The notes under the pieces: model-generated
The model's database searches: none
Seen by the model: only the letters and a program-made list of their open reading frames with translations
What the model was told of the DNA's origin: nothing
Part shown: positions 1-7,030 of the stretch, one piece after another
Layout: every line of letters begins with the position of its first letter
Position numbering within the stretch: position 1 is the stretch's first letter
Translations under genes and position numbers: made by a program
DNA from: CAZZCP01 sp964653235
Lineage (GTDB): Bacteria; Bdellovibrionota; Bdellovibrionia; Bdellovibrionales; UBA840
Assembly (NCBI GenBank): GCA_964653235.1
Contig: CAZZCP010000024.1
Coordinates: forward strand, 1 to 28,390
Direction: 5' to 3'
DNA length: 28,390 bases

Positions 1-352
1 TACAGGCCGCACTCCATACCTTGATTGTACTTTGCCCTTTAGCTTTGGCCGCAGCTACAATCTCTGGTAATTTTACTTGTAACCAATCAAAGTGAGTTGC
101 TTCACGAAAGAAAAAAGTATGATGTGTAGTCAGTAGTGATACCAGCTGACTTATCTCAGTTGATTCGTTTTGAACTAAAAAATCATAGTAAGAAAAAATA
201 TCAGAAAAACCAGTCTCACGAATTCTGCGACTCAATCTTGATTCAATGAGTGAATGTTGCTTTTCACCCAACTGTACACCAGTAAGCTTTGATACTTTTG
301 CAGCAACATCATAAAAGATTTCATGTTTTGACTTTTTCTTAAGAGCCGACAT
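1..352 (-). CDS. cheR: Chemotaxis protein methyltransferase CheR (partial, N-terminal part)
   Basis: This is the N-terminal 117 residues of CheR; the gene continues beyond the left edge. CheR uses S-adenosylmethionine to methylate glutamates on the cytoplasmic part of chemoreceptors, setting adaptation. The N-terminal helical domain ends in the family signature at residues 74-91 (LLTTHHTFFFREATHFDW), followed at 111-117 by KVWSAAC, the start of the SAM-binding fold. Where most relatives have TTNxT, this one reads TTHHT. The ATG at 352-350 follows the cheW stop by nine bases, and a Shine-Dalgarno AAGAAGG overlaps that stop, so it is the third gene of cheA-cheW-cheR. Identity is seen directly in the motifs; the catalytic half is not in the window. 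Confidence 0.93.
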   Translation of the reverse strand, partial: MSALKKKSKHEIFYDVAAKVSKLTGVQLGEKQHSLIESRLSRRIRETGFSDIFSYYDFLVQNESTEISQLVSLLTTHHTFFFREATHFDWLQVKLPEIVAAAKAKGQSTIKVWSAAC

Positions 353-361
353 TTAACCTTC

Positions 362-847
362 TTAAGCTACCTTACCTTCTTGGATCACTTTCATATCTCG
401 GATATCGAGTAGCTTTCCAATGTCAACGAGAATTGTCATGCTGTCGTTTTTTCTGTAAATTCCATGAATATAATCAGATTTCAGATTCTCAAGAGATGGA
501 GCTGGACTGACCTCAGACTCTCCAATTGCTAAAACTGTATTTACAGAATCAACAATGACACCAACAAAAATAGGGTTGAGATCAACAATGATAACGGCAG
601 CCTCTTCATTGTCTTGTTTTTCTTGAATATTCATTTTTTTTCGAAGGTCTAAAATGGAGATGACTTGCCCTCTTAGATTCATAATTCCTACAAAGTGAGC
701 CGGAGCATAAGGAATCGGAGTTGTATTTGGAATCGCGATAACTTCTCGAACATCCAATAAAGGAATGGCATAATTTTCATCGCCTAAAGAAAACTCTAAA
801 AAGCGATCTATATTCTGGTCGATATTTTTAGAATTTAGTTGTGACAT
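362..847 (-). CDS. cheW: Chemotaxis coupling protein CheW
   Basis: A 161-residue CheW: a single CheW-like double-barrel domain that couples chemoreceptors to the kinase CheA in the cytoplasmic signalling array. Recognisable stretches are FSLGDENYAIPLLDVREV near residues 19-36 and VGIMNLRGQVISILDLR near 53-69, typical of the family; length is also typical. The ATG shares one base with the cheA stop (TAATG), implying translational coupling so that kinase and coupler are made in step. It lacks any extra receiver domain, so it is a plain CheW rather than CheV. Confidence 0.95.
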   Translation of the reverse strand: MSQLNSKNIDQNIDRFLEFSLGDENYAIPLLDVREVIAIPNTTPIPYAPAHFVGIMNLRGQVISILDLRKKMNIQEKQDNEEAAVIIVDLNPIFVGVIVDSVNTVLAIGESEVSPAPSLENLKSDYIHGIYRKNDSMTILVDIGKLLDIRDMKVIQEGKVA

Positions 848-2625
848 TAAGCAGCCCTCCCTTTTTGAAACTGCACTGAGTGATTTGCTATTTCATGCAA
901 ATCTAAAATGATGGCAGGGAGTCCATCTCCTAAAATCGAACTACCCATAAACCCCTGTTTATTTTTTATTTCATCACCCAGTTTTTTAATTACAATTTGC
1001 TGCTGACTAAAAATATCATCTACCAGAAAGGCACAAGAGCCATCGCTCTGCTTTACTATGATTGCAATTTGCTCTTCAGGTTGAACCTCTCTTGAAGATC
1101 TCTTCAATATATAATTTAGGCTTAGAAGGGGCAGTGTCTCACCGCGAAGATTGAGTACCTGTCCGGTTCCTTTGGTAATATGAATGGCCTCTTTTTTTGG
1201 TTTTAGAGTTTCTTGAATTTGAGCTAGTGGGAAAACATATTTTTCAGATCCAACTTGTGCAATCATTCCATCAATGACTGCCATGGTGAGAGGAAGTACA
1301 ATTCGAAAACAGCTCCCCTTGCCAATTTCTGAATCGACTATAATATCACCCGAGAGTTCTTGAATATTGAACTTGACTACATCCATTCCCACGCCTCGTC
1401 CTGAAATTTCAGAAACCTCTTGTTTGGTGCTAAATCCAGGAGAGAAAATTAAATTGATCAACTCACGTTCCGTCAATTTATCACTCTCACGTATTACATT
1501 TTTCTTTATTGCACTTTCTCTTATCTTCTGAGGGTCAATGCCTTTACCATCATCTTGTACTTCAATTACGAGATTGTTTCCTTCATGCTTACAACGAATC
1601 GTTACATTACCAATTTCACTTTTTCCTACAGCAGGCCTATCGATGGTTTCTTCTAAGCCGTGGTCAATAGCATTTCGCACAACATGTACTAGGGGTTCAA
1701 ACAAACTTTCAAGTACGGTTTTATCAACTTCTGTTTCTTCTCCAAAAACATGAAAGTTTACTTGTTTGTTGAGCGTCTTTGAAGTGTCGCGAACGACTCT
1801 TTGAAGTTTTTTGATAGTTGGACGTATTGGTATCATTCTAAGACTCATTGAGAGTTCATGGATCTCCTTAGAAAGTTTCTCTAGCTGCCGAAGACTTTTG
1901 CTAAGCATAGGATTAGATGAGTCTTTACCGTGCTGATTGAGTACAGTTTGTAAGATGACCAACTCACCAACAAAGTTGTTCAACTGCTCAAGTCTCGACA
2001 GACTTACGCGAATGTTGTCATCTGCATTTGTTGTAGATGTCATCTTTTTTTCTGAGCTAGGAGGGTTTGATGACAGCGGTGCAGAAGGTGCTGTTAAATT
2101 CTGTGTAGGCTCTAAAGTAGTTTCATACTTTGTGTCCGTTTCACTCTGTTTTAGCTCTGAGGAAAGAATTTCGTTTTCCTGCTGATTCTTGTTTGTTACT
2201 TCAGGAGTGCTCGCATCATTTAGTTCTGACCCTACGGGATTACTTTCAAGTAGCATCTTAATCTTGTTCAATGTATCGTCGTAATCTACTTTAGCATCAA
2301 AATTATCTTTTAATACCTGAATCATATTTCGAATAACATCATTGCATTCTAAAAGTAGACTAACTACATCATCGGTCACCTCAACTTCAGCATTTTTGAT
2401 CTTTAGAATCAGATTTTCCATTTCATGAGTGAACTCAGCTACAATACCAAAGCCAACAGCACGCGAGGTTCCTTTGAGGTTGTGAGCGAGGCGAAAAATT
2501 TTGTCGATCAATTTATGATCATTGCGATTCGATTCTAGGTCGAGAAATGCTTGCTCTGTATCGTCGATATTTTGTTCAGATTCTTCTAAAAAACCCATCT
2601 TGAGTTCTATTTCGAATTCATCCAT
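847..2625 (-). CDS. cheA: Chemotaxis histidine kinase CheA
   Basis: A 592-residue CheA, the kinase that phosphorylates CheY and CheB in response to receptor state. Domains in order: P1/Hpt (residues ~1-105) with phospho-acceptor His48 in LAHNLKGTSRA; a polar Ser/Pro/Glu-rich linker (~130-200); P3 dimerisation helices (~200-265); P4 HATPase with N-box VVRNAIDHGLE (~311-321), G1 DDGKGI (~357) and G2 GRGVGMDVV (~405-413); P5 CheW-like domain (~440-585). No P2 CheY-binding domain is recognisable between P1 and P3; the space is too short and low in complexity. Start ATG at 2625 is preceded by GGGGT. It is the first visible gene of a minus-strand cheA-cheW-cheR operon. A -10-like GATAAT lies upstream, but no convincing -35 was found. 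Confidence 0.96.
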   Translation of the reverse strand: MDEFEIELKMGFLEESEQNIDDTEQAFLDLESNRNDHKLIDKIFRLAHNLKGTSRAVGFGIVAEFTHEMENLILKIKNAEVEVTDDVVSLLLECNDVIRNMIQVLKDNFDAKVDYDDTLNKIKMLLESNPVGSELNDASTPEVTNKNQQENEILSSELKQSETDTKYETTLEPTQNLTAPSAPLSSNPPSSEKKMTSTTNADDNIRVSLSRLEQLNNFVGELVILQTVLNQHGKDSSNPMLSKSLRQLEKLSKEIHELSMSLRMIPIRPTIKKLQRVVRDTSKTLNKQVNFHVFGEETEVDKTVLESLFEPLVHVVRNAIDHGLEETIDRPAVGKSEIGNVTIRCKHEGNNLVIEVQDDGKGIDPQKIRESAIKKNVIRESDKLTERELINLIFSPGFSTKQEVSEISGRGVGMDVVKFNIQELSGDIIVDSEIGKGSCFRIVLPLTMAVIDGMIAQVGSEKYVFPLAQIQETLKPKKEAIHITKGTGQVLNLRGETLPLLSLNYILKRSSREVQPEEQIAIIVKQSDGSCAFLVDDIFSQQQIVIKKLGDEIKNKQGFMGSSILGDGLPAIILDLHEIANHSVQFQKGRAA

Positions 2626-2706
2626 TTTCTACCCCAATTCATACGTAACTACTTATGTATTATCGGAATAGGGCTGAAAATGATGATACACTCACTTTTA
2701 AAAGGA

Positions 2707-3567
2707 CTAAACCTGGACTGGTATTTCTGTATCGTTTTGATAAACAAAAAGCTGTGCCCGACGTTCGTCCAATAAAGTTTGCTCTATCCAAACATATCCT
2801 CTTTGTAGTATCGATTCAGTACATTCAATATCTGTGAAGGCTGGCGACCAGGTACCAGCATTAAGATGTTCGACACCAGCAATGTTTTTGTGCATTAAAA
2901 TATGGGTATGCCCATAAACTACCCTGCGAGCCCTAGTTATTCTTTGGCTTAAGTTCATAATTTGTTCTTTAGGTTCTTTGTACTTAGAGACAGAGGAACT
3001 AACGCTGGCATTATAAAAGAGGAAAAATAGCAAAAAGATAACAATAGGAATGAGTATCCACCAAAATGAAATATTCAGAGTGATTTTTAAAATCGAGTAA
3101 ATTTGAAAACTTGCAAAAAGCCCAATTAAAAATAAAAAAGCGCGATCCAGCCACAATTCTCTTAAAACGATTAAGGGAAAACTCGCTGCTGGCGGAACCG
3201 AAATCTCTTTTAACTCTCTTACCATTCTTGGATTGGCATTGGATTTAAAAGCAATATCTTCAATTCGATCTTCCATTGTAAGTGGGTCTTTTAGCTCAGG
3301 CCTCAGTCGATCGAGTAGTGATTGAATTAGAGTTGCACAGGCACCCCAGAACCAAGACCATAAAATAAAGGGCTGGGTTTTGATAAGATATTTAAAAAAG
3401 AAAACGATATATTGAGAAAAGCTCATGATGTAATTGCTATCGATGTGGGGATTAAAGTAAGCTATTCCATTCATCATGTATCTACAAGCTAAATTTCCAA
3501 AAGGTAGACGGATTTCAATGCGATTGTTTTTTAAATCATTGGGTGTATTGGGTTTTGACACATGCAA
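2707..3567 (-). CDS. Metallophosphoesterase, C-terminal fragment with membrane helices and GHTH
   Basis: The 3' half of the split gene. Homologous sequence begins around KNNRIEIRLPFGNLA; the TTG at 3567 that would open this frame is probably not a real start, as it lies inside the coding region of the other fragment and lacks a ribosome-binding site. Two strong hydrophobic segments (FLFLIGLFASFQIYSI and WWILIPIVIFLLFFLF) sit between the metal motifs of the two halves, placing a membrane hairpin inside the catalytic domain. The final motif GHTH is encoded at 2913-2902, followed by a typical LNAGTW strand. No other gene is evident in this stretch. Confidence 0.55.
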   Translation of the reverse strand: MHVSKPNTPNDLKNNRIEIRLPFGNLACRYMMNGIAYFNPHIDSNYIMSFSQYIVFFFKYLIKTQPFILWSWFWGACATLIQSLLDRLRPELKDPLTMEDRIEDIAFKSNANPRMVRELKEISVPPAASFPLIVLRELWLDRAFLFLIGLFASFQIYSILKITLNISFWWILIPIVIFLLFFLFYNASVSSSVSKYKEPKEQIMNLSQRITRARRVVYGHTHILMHKNIAGVEHLNAGTWSPAFTDIECTESILQRGYVWIEQTLLDERRAQLFVYQNDTEIPVQV

Positions 3568-4181
3568 TAGGGGTCATATTGGTGACCGTGTTCAATCAAT
3601 GTATCTTGGTTCGAAATGTAAAACCAATCGCAAATTCTAACTCTTTGCCGATGGCTTGCCGGAAGATCTAAAGCATCTAAGAGATCTTTTTGAACTCTCG
3701 GAAAGAAGAGTTCAATGTCGTGATTTCCAATAGTAAAAATCAATCTGTTACCAGCCAATACAAAATTTCTTAGAGCCTCAACGAAAACAGGGTGGTCAGC
3801 GAGTATCGATCTCATTTTAAAACTCGATTTTGCCTCTTCAGGAAAGAGACCTCTTCTTCTCTCCATCCAATGAATAGAATAGGCTGGGGGCTCTACAGGA
3901 AGTTTGGTCACGCTATCAAAGTCAAAAATGTCACCATTTAAAATCAATTCGATTTCAGGTGAAATACCCAATTCATCGGCTTTTGTTTTGGCTTTCTTCT
4001 GAATGTGATCTAAAAAATAAGAAAAACTCTCATCGAAGAAAAACTCACGTGTTTTAAACTTTTTCCAAAGTGGTCTTTTGGGGTCGATGATTTGCTCTTC
4101 TGCCAAATGCATATCGCTAACGATGCAAGTAAAATTTGCTTTTCTAAAATCGATAAGCTGATTTCGTAAAGAGGTATGCAT
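3531..4181 (-). CDS. Metallophosphoesterase, N-terminal fragment (motifs I-IV)
   Basis: 216 codons of the 5' half of the split gene. Visible ligands: D23-M-H25 (motif I), N82-G-D84 with D87 (motif II), G152-N-H-D155 (motif III) and H198-G-H200 (motif IV). The reading frame ends prematurely just after ...NPIHPMI. The chosen ATG at 4181 has no good Shine-Dalgarno, but motif I lies only 22 residues in, so the true start cannot be much later. On its own this fragment lacks the final GHTH motif that closes the binuclear metal site, so it is unlikely to be active. Confidence 0.6.
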   Translation of the reverse strand: MHTSLRNQLIDFRKANFTCIVSDMHLAEEQIIDPKRPLWKKFKTREFFFDESFSYFLDHIQKKAKTKADELGISPEIELILNGDIFDFDSVTKLPVEPPAYSIHWMERRRGLFPEEAKSSFKMRSILADHPVFVEALRNFVLAGNRLIFTIGNHDIELFFPRVQKDLLDALDLPASHRQRVRICDWFYISNQDTLIEHGHQYDPYCMCQNPIHPMI

Positions 4182-4201
4182 GGCCAGATGTAAGCATAGC
4201 T

Positions 4202-4216
4202 TTGCGCATAGCGCAA
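4202..4216. repeat. Short palindrome and GCATAGC direct repeat in the histone/phosphoesterase divergent region
   Basis: TTGCGC-ATA-GCGCAA is a perfect inverted repeat (6-base arms, 3-base spacer). Overlapping it, GCATAGC occurs twice with a 12-base period (4194-4200 and 4206-4212). It lies just upstream of the phosphoesterase start and in the same 186-base divergent region as the histone promoter. It could be an operator for a dimeric regulator or simply a small hairpin; no function is shown by the sequence. Confidence 0.35.
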
Positions 4217-4312
4217 GAATGAAAGCCGAAGAGAAAAGCCCGAAAGCACTGAAAAGAATGGATTTTCTATCCTAATGAAATGCTTATATTTTTGATTTGA
4301 GCTGATATTTGC

Positions 4313-4341
4313 TTGCCAAGTCTTGTCCAATCCCGTTCAAT
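4313..4341 (+). promoter_or_regulatory. Candidate sigma70-type promoter of the histone gene
   Basis: TTGCCA (4313-4318, 5/6 to consensus) and TTCAAT (4336-4341, 4/6) are separated by 17 bases. Predicted transcription start is near 4348, leaving a leader of about 20 bases that carries an ideal Shine-Dalgarno AGGAGGT (4358-4364) four bases from the ATG. The weak -10 is the uncertain part. Confidence 0.4.
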
Positions 4342-4367
4342 AAAACTCTAATTCTCCAGGAGGTAAC

Positions 4368-4562
4368 ATGGCTGAAGTTTTAGTCGTAACATCAAAAGTA
4401 AAAAAATATATTAAAGACACAGGATCTTGCAATACTTCTGCGGAAACCATCGATGTATTGAGTAAAGCTGTCGAAAGACTCTGCCAAAAAGGAATTGAGA
4501 CTGCAAAATCAGATGGTCGCAAAACCGTAATGGCACGAGATATTATTATCGACCACATCTAA
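4368..4562 (+). CDS. Bacterial histone (HBb / Bd0055 type)
   Basis: A 64-residue protein with a single complete histone fold, alpha1-L1-alpha2-L2-alpha3: short helix about residues 9-17, long central helix about 24-48, and third helix about 55-63. The L2 signature G50-R-K-T-V followed by A-R-D-I matches the GRKT(I/V)xAxDI of archaeal histones such as HMfB. The whole sequence, including MAEVLVVTSKVKK at the N-terminus and ARDIIIDHI at the C-terminus, closely resembles the histone of Bdellovibrio bacteriovorus (Bd0055, HBb), reported as an abundant nucleoid protein that dimerises and binds DNA. There are no tails beyond the fold. The ribosome-binding site is near perfect (AGGAGGT), consistent with high expression. 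Two cysteines (C21, C39) are present. The gene stands alone, divergent from the phosphoesterase, and its TAA overlaps the ligA stop by four bases on the other strand. Confidence 0.93.
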   Translation: MAEVLVVTSKVKKYIKDTGSCNTSAETIDVLSKAVERLCQKGIETAKSDGRKTVMARDIIIDHI

Positions 4563-6613
4563 ATCACAGATTCAGATAAGATTTTTTGTAAGCTGGGCCA
4601 ATCGAGCACTTCGACTCCCAACTTCTGAGCTTTTTCAAGTTTCGACCCTGCTTCTTCACCAGCTAGAAGATAATGGGTTTTCTTGCTCACAGTAGCACTC
4701 ACTTTGCCGCCATGTGCTTCGATGAGGTTTTTTGCTTCATCTCGTTTGATGGGTAGAGTACCTGTGATTACAAAAGACATATCTTTGAGTTTTTCACTTT
4801 TGGCTGTTTTTTGGCTTTGAATCTCTATTCCAACAGCGAGTAGTTCATTCACAGATTTTACAAAACTTTTTGAATTCAAAGAATCCAAGATGCTTTGGGC
4901 AACTTTGGGTCCCACATCCTCTATTTTGAGCAAGTCTTCCTCAGTAGCACTCAGAAAGGCTTCAGGGCTTTTGTAATACTGAGCAAGGGCTTTTGCTGTT
5001 TGTTCGCCGACAAAACGAATCCCCAATGAAAATAGAAAACGATCTAAGCTGGTTTTTTTCGAGGCTTCTATACTGTCTAAGAGGTTTTGAGCAGACTTTT
5101 CAGCAAATCTTTCAAGGGGGAGCAAGTCTTCTTTCTTGATTCTATAAATATCGGCAAAGTCTTGAATCAGTCCCTCAGTTAATAACAGGGCAATGATTTT
5201 TTCGCCTAACTTTTCAATATTCATAGCCTTTCTTGAAACAAAATGTTTTAAAGATTCTTTGATTCTCGCCGGACAGAGTATATTGGGACAGCGACTGACC
5301 ACTTCATCTTCGAGTTGTATTACAGGGGTCGAGCATACTGGACAATTTGATGGTATTTTAAATCTCTTTGAGTTTTTTTGTCTTTTATCGAGCACCACAG
5401 AGACAACTTCTGGAATTACGTCACCCGCTCTTTGTATCAAAACAGAATCACCAATACGAATGTCTTTTCGATCAATTTCATCTTGGTTGTGAAGAGTTGC
5501 ATGGCTAACATTGACTCCACCAACCGAGACTTTTTTCATGATTGCAACAGGAGTTAAAGCGCCTGTTCTTCCAACTTGCACTTGGATGTTTTCAATCTGA
5601 GTCTCTGCCTGGTCGGGAGCAAATTTTACCGAGCTTGCCCATCTCGGACTACGAGCAATAAAACCGAGTTCATTTTGAAGTGCTATCGAATTTACCTTAA
5701 TTACAATCCCATCAATATCAAAAGCAATGTCATGACGAATCTTTTGAACCCACTGGTAGTATTCAATCGCCTCTTCGGCAGAAGATACAATAACGGAATA
5801 GGCTCGTTTATGAGACGGCTTGGTTTTCCAATTGAGAAAACTCTCTGCGGGAAAGCAAGGGAGGCCCAAACTTTCAAACTCCTTTAAAAGCTCAGATTGA
5901 GTTTTAGGCTCTCTTCCCTCAAGCACACCAGTGGAATATAAAAATATTTTCAATGGCCGAGAGGCAGCAATTTTAGAGTCCAATTGACGAATGCTTCCAG
6001 CAGCTGCATTTCTTGGATTGGCAAAGGTATTTTTACCCTCTTCTTGCTGTTGTTCATTGAGTTTTGCGAAATCTGCTTTTTCAAGAAGGACTTCGCCGCG
6101 GACTTCAAACAAATCTCTTTTGCTATCGATTTTCTTTGGTAGGTTTTGAATGGTTTTAACATTATGAGTGACGACTTCACCAATTTGGCCATCGCCACGA
6201 GTAATAGCAGTAGTGAGTATACCTTTTTCATAAACGAGCTCTATGGCCATACCATCTAGCTTAAGCTCACAGATGAGTTCTATATTGTCTTCTCGATCGA
6301 GAATTTTTTGCAATCTTTTATAAAAAGCGAAGATGTCTTCTTCATTGTACGAGTTTTGAAGAGAAAGCATGGGGATTCGGTGCTCTCTCTTTTCAAACTT
6401 ATCTAAAACTTCACCGCCAACTTTTTGAGTTGGAGAGTTTTTTAACTTGAATTCAGGATGCAGTTTTTCTAACTCAAGAAGCTCTTGCAAAAGTTGATCG
6501 TATTCATAATCACTGATTTCAGGTTGGTCCAATTGATGATAGAGCTGATTGTGGCGGCGAATTTCATTTACCAATTCGTCTCGCCTTTTGCGAATATCTT
6601 GCTTCTTTGCCAT
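4559..6613 (-). CDS. ligA: NAD-dependent DNA ligase LigA
   Basis: A 684-residue NAD+-dependent DNA ligase that seals nicks in replication and repair. Order: Ia/NAD-binding region with Y25/Y36-type residues, adenylation domain with nucleophile Lys118 in K-L-D-G, OB fold, a four-cysteine zinc finger CPVC...CPNILC (residues ~420-447), helix-hairpin-helix repeats, and a C-terminal BRCT domain (FVITGTLPIKRDEA... onward). All expected parts are present and the length is normal. I choose the ATG at 6613 (MAKKQD...) over an upstream in-frame GTG at 6670, because the extra 19 residues are unlike the family. There is no Shine-Dalgarno, but a promoter -10 box ends six bases upstream, suggesting a leaderless mRNA. 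It converges on the histone gene with a 4-base overlap. Confidence 0.97.
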   Translation of the reverse strand: MAKKQDIRKRRDELVNEIRRHNQLYHQLDQPEISDYEYDQLLQELLELEKLHPEFKLKNSPTQKVGGEVLDKFEKREHRIPMLSLQNSYNEEDIFAFYKRLQKILDREDNIELICELKLDGMAIELVYEKGILTTAITRGDGQIGEVVTHNVKTIQNLPKKIDSKRDLFEVRGEVLLEKADFAKLNEQQQEEGKNTFANPRNAAAGSIRQLDSKIAASRPLKIFLYSTGVLEGREPKTQSELLKEFESLGLPCFPAESFLNWKTKPSHKRAYSVIVSSAEEAIEYYQWVQKIRHDIAFDIDGIVIKVNSIALQNELGFIARSPRWASSVKFAPDQAETQIENIQVQVGRTGALTPVAIMKKVSVGGVNVSHATLHNQDEIDRKDIRIGDSVLIQRAGDVIPEVVSVVLDKRQKNSKRFKIPSNCPVCSTPVIQLEDEVVSRCPNILCPARIKESLKHFVSRKAMNIEKLGEKIIALLLTEGLIQDFADIYRIKKEDLLPLERFAEKSAQNLLDSIEASKKTSLDRFLFSLGIRFVGEQTAKALAQYYKSPEAFLSATEEDLLKIEDVGPKVAQSILDSLNSKSFVKSVNELLAVGIEIQSQKTAKSEKLKDMSFVITGTLPIKRDEAKNLIEAHGGKVSATVSKKTHYLLAGEEAGSKLEKAQKLGVEVLDWPSLQKILSESVI

Positions 6614-6648
6614 GCATACAAGATAAAAAAAGCTGGTTATGGGGTCAA
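6614..6648 (-). promoter_or_regulatory. ligA promoter, probably giving a leaderless transcript
   Basis: Minus-strand TTGACC (6648-6643, 5/6) and TATCTT (6625-6620, 4/6) with an exact 17-base spacer. Counting seven bases from the end of the -10 box places +1 on the A of the ligA ATG at 6613. The absence of a Shine-Dalgarno in front of that ATG agrees with this reading. Confidence 0.5.
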
Positions 6649-6742
6649 ATTTGTTCGTAAAGACTCTCACTTACGCAGTGCTATAGAATTGCTAGCTCTT
6701 TGTGCATTCGTTAGTATGCGGTGCAATTTTAGGAGATAAAGA

Positions 6743-7021
6743 ATGGATCGAGAAACTGTAGAAAAAATCGCCAATTTGGCCCGCTTAAAAGTGTATCCTG
6801 AAAAAGTACAAACTTATGCTGAGCAAATGACTTCGGCACTGTCTCACTTTGAAGAATTGAGCAAAATTGATACGAGTGGGGTAGAGCCTATGGTTACTGC
6901 AAGTCCCATAGATTTTTATATGAGAAAAGATGAAGCTCGTGAAAGTTTATCCACTCATGAAGCGCTGGACAATGCGCCTGAAAAAAGTGGTCACCTGGTG
7001 AAAGTTCCACCTGTAGTTTAG
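6743..7021 (+). CDS. gatC: Asp-tRNA(Asn)/Glu-tRNA(Gln) amidotransferase subunit C
   Basis: A 92-residue GatC, the small subunit that wraps around GatA and GatB and stabilises the amidotransferase. Typical features: an N-terminal helix VEKIANLARLKV, a central FEELSKIDTSGVEPM, and a C-terminal segment ending KVPPVV. Start ATG is preceded by AGGAG (Shine-Dalgarno) eight bases away. First gene of gatC-gatA-gatB; the 129-base gap to ligA is a divergent promoter region, where only weak plus-strand boxes (TTGCTA 6689, TAGTAT 6712) are visible. Presence of the complex implies that Gln-tRNA and/or Asn-tRNA is made by transamidation. Confidence 0.96.
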   Translation: MDRETVEKIANLARLKVYPEKVQTYAEQMTSALSHFEELSKIDTSGVEPMVTASPIDFYMRKDEARESLSTHEALDNAPEKSGHLVKVPPVV

Positions 7022-7030
7022 GAGAAAGAA

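Larger units (their letters stand above)
2707..4181 (-). pseudogene. Membrane-associated calcineurin-like metallophosphoesterase, split by a frameshift
   Basis: One metallophosphoesterase gene is spread over two overlapping frames. The 5' frame carries metal-binding motifs I-IV and stops at TAA 3533-3531; the 3' frame carries two clear membrane helices and the last motif, GHTH. Neither half alone holds a complete active site. Joining ...NPIHPMI to KNNRIEIRLPFG... by restoring one base in the ATTTAAAAAA run at 3527-3536 gives a continuous protein of about 491 residues. This could be a true frameshift mutation (recent pseudogene, as the rest is intact), a homopolymer sequencing error, or slippage at the A6 run. 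The reaction is likely phosphoester hydrolysis at the cytoplasmic membrane; the substrate is unknown. Resemblance to UDP-diacylglucosamine hydrolase-type enzymes is only at the level of the fold. Confidence 0.72.

Noticed and set aside
2660..2667. Flagellar sigma28-like -10 box (TCCGATAA, minus strand) upstream of cheA
   Set aside because: It matches GCCGATAA at 7 of 8 bases, but no TAAA-type -35 lies at the required distance; kept only as a hint.
2655..2837. 60-codon plus-strand open frame
   Set aside because: It overlaps the phosphoesterase 3' end antisense and has no ribosome-binding site.
3527..3576. Programmed -1 frameshifting in the phosphoesterase
   Set aside because: No X-XXY-YYZ heptamer in the zero frame and no clear downstream stem-loop were seen; mutation or sequencing error is simpler.
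4010..4330. 106-codon minus-strand open frame overlapping the phosphoesterase start
   Set aside because: It runs out of frame through motif I of the phosphoesterase and lacks any family resemblance.
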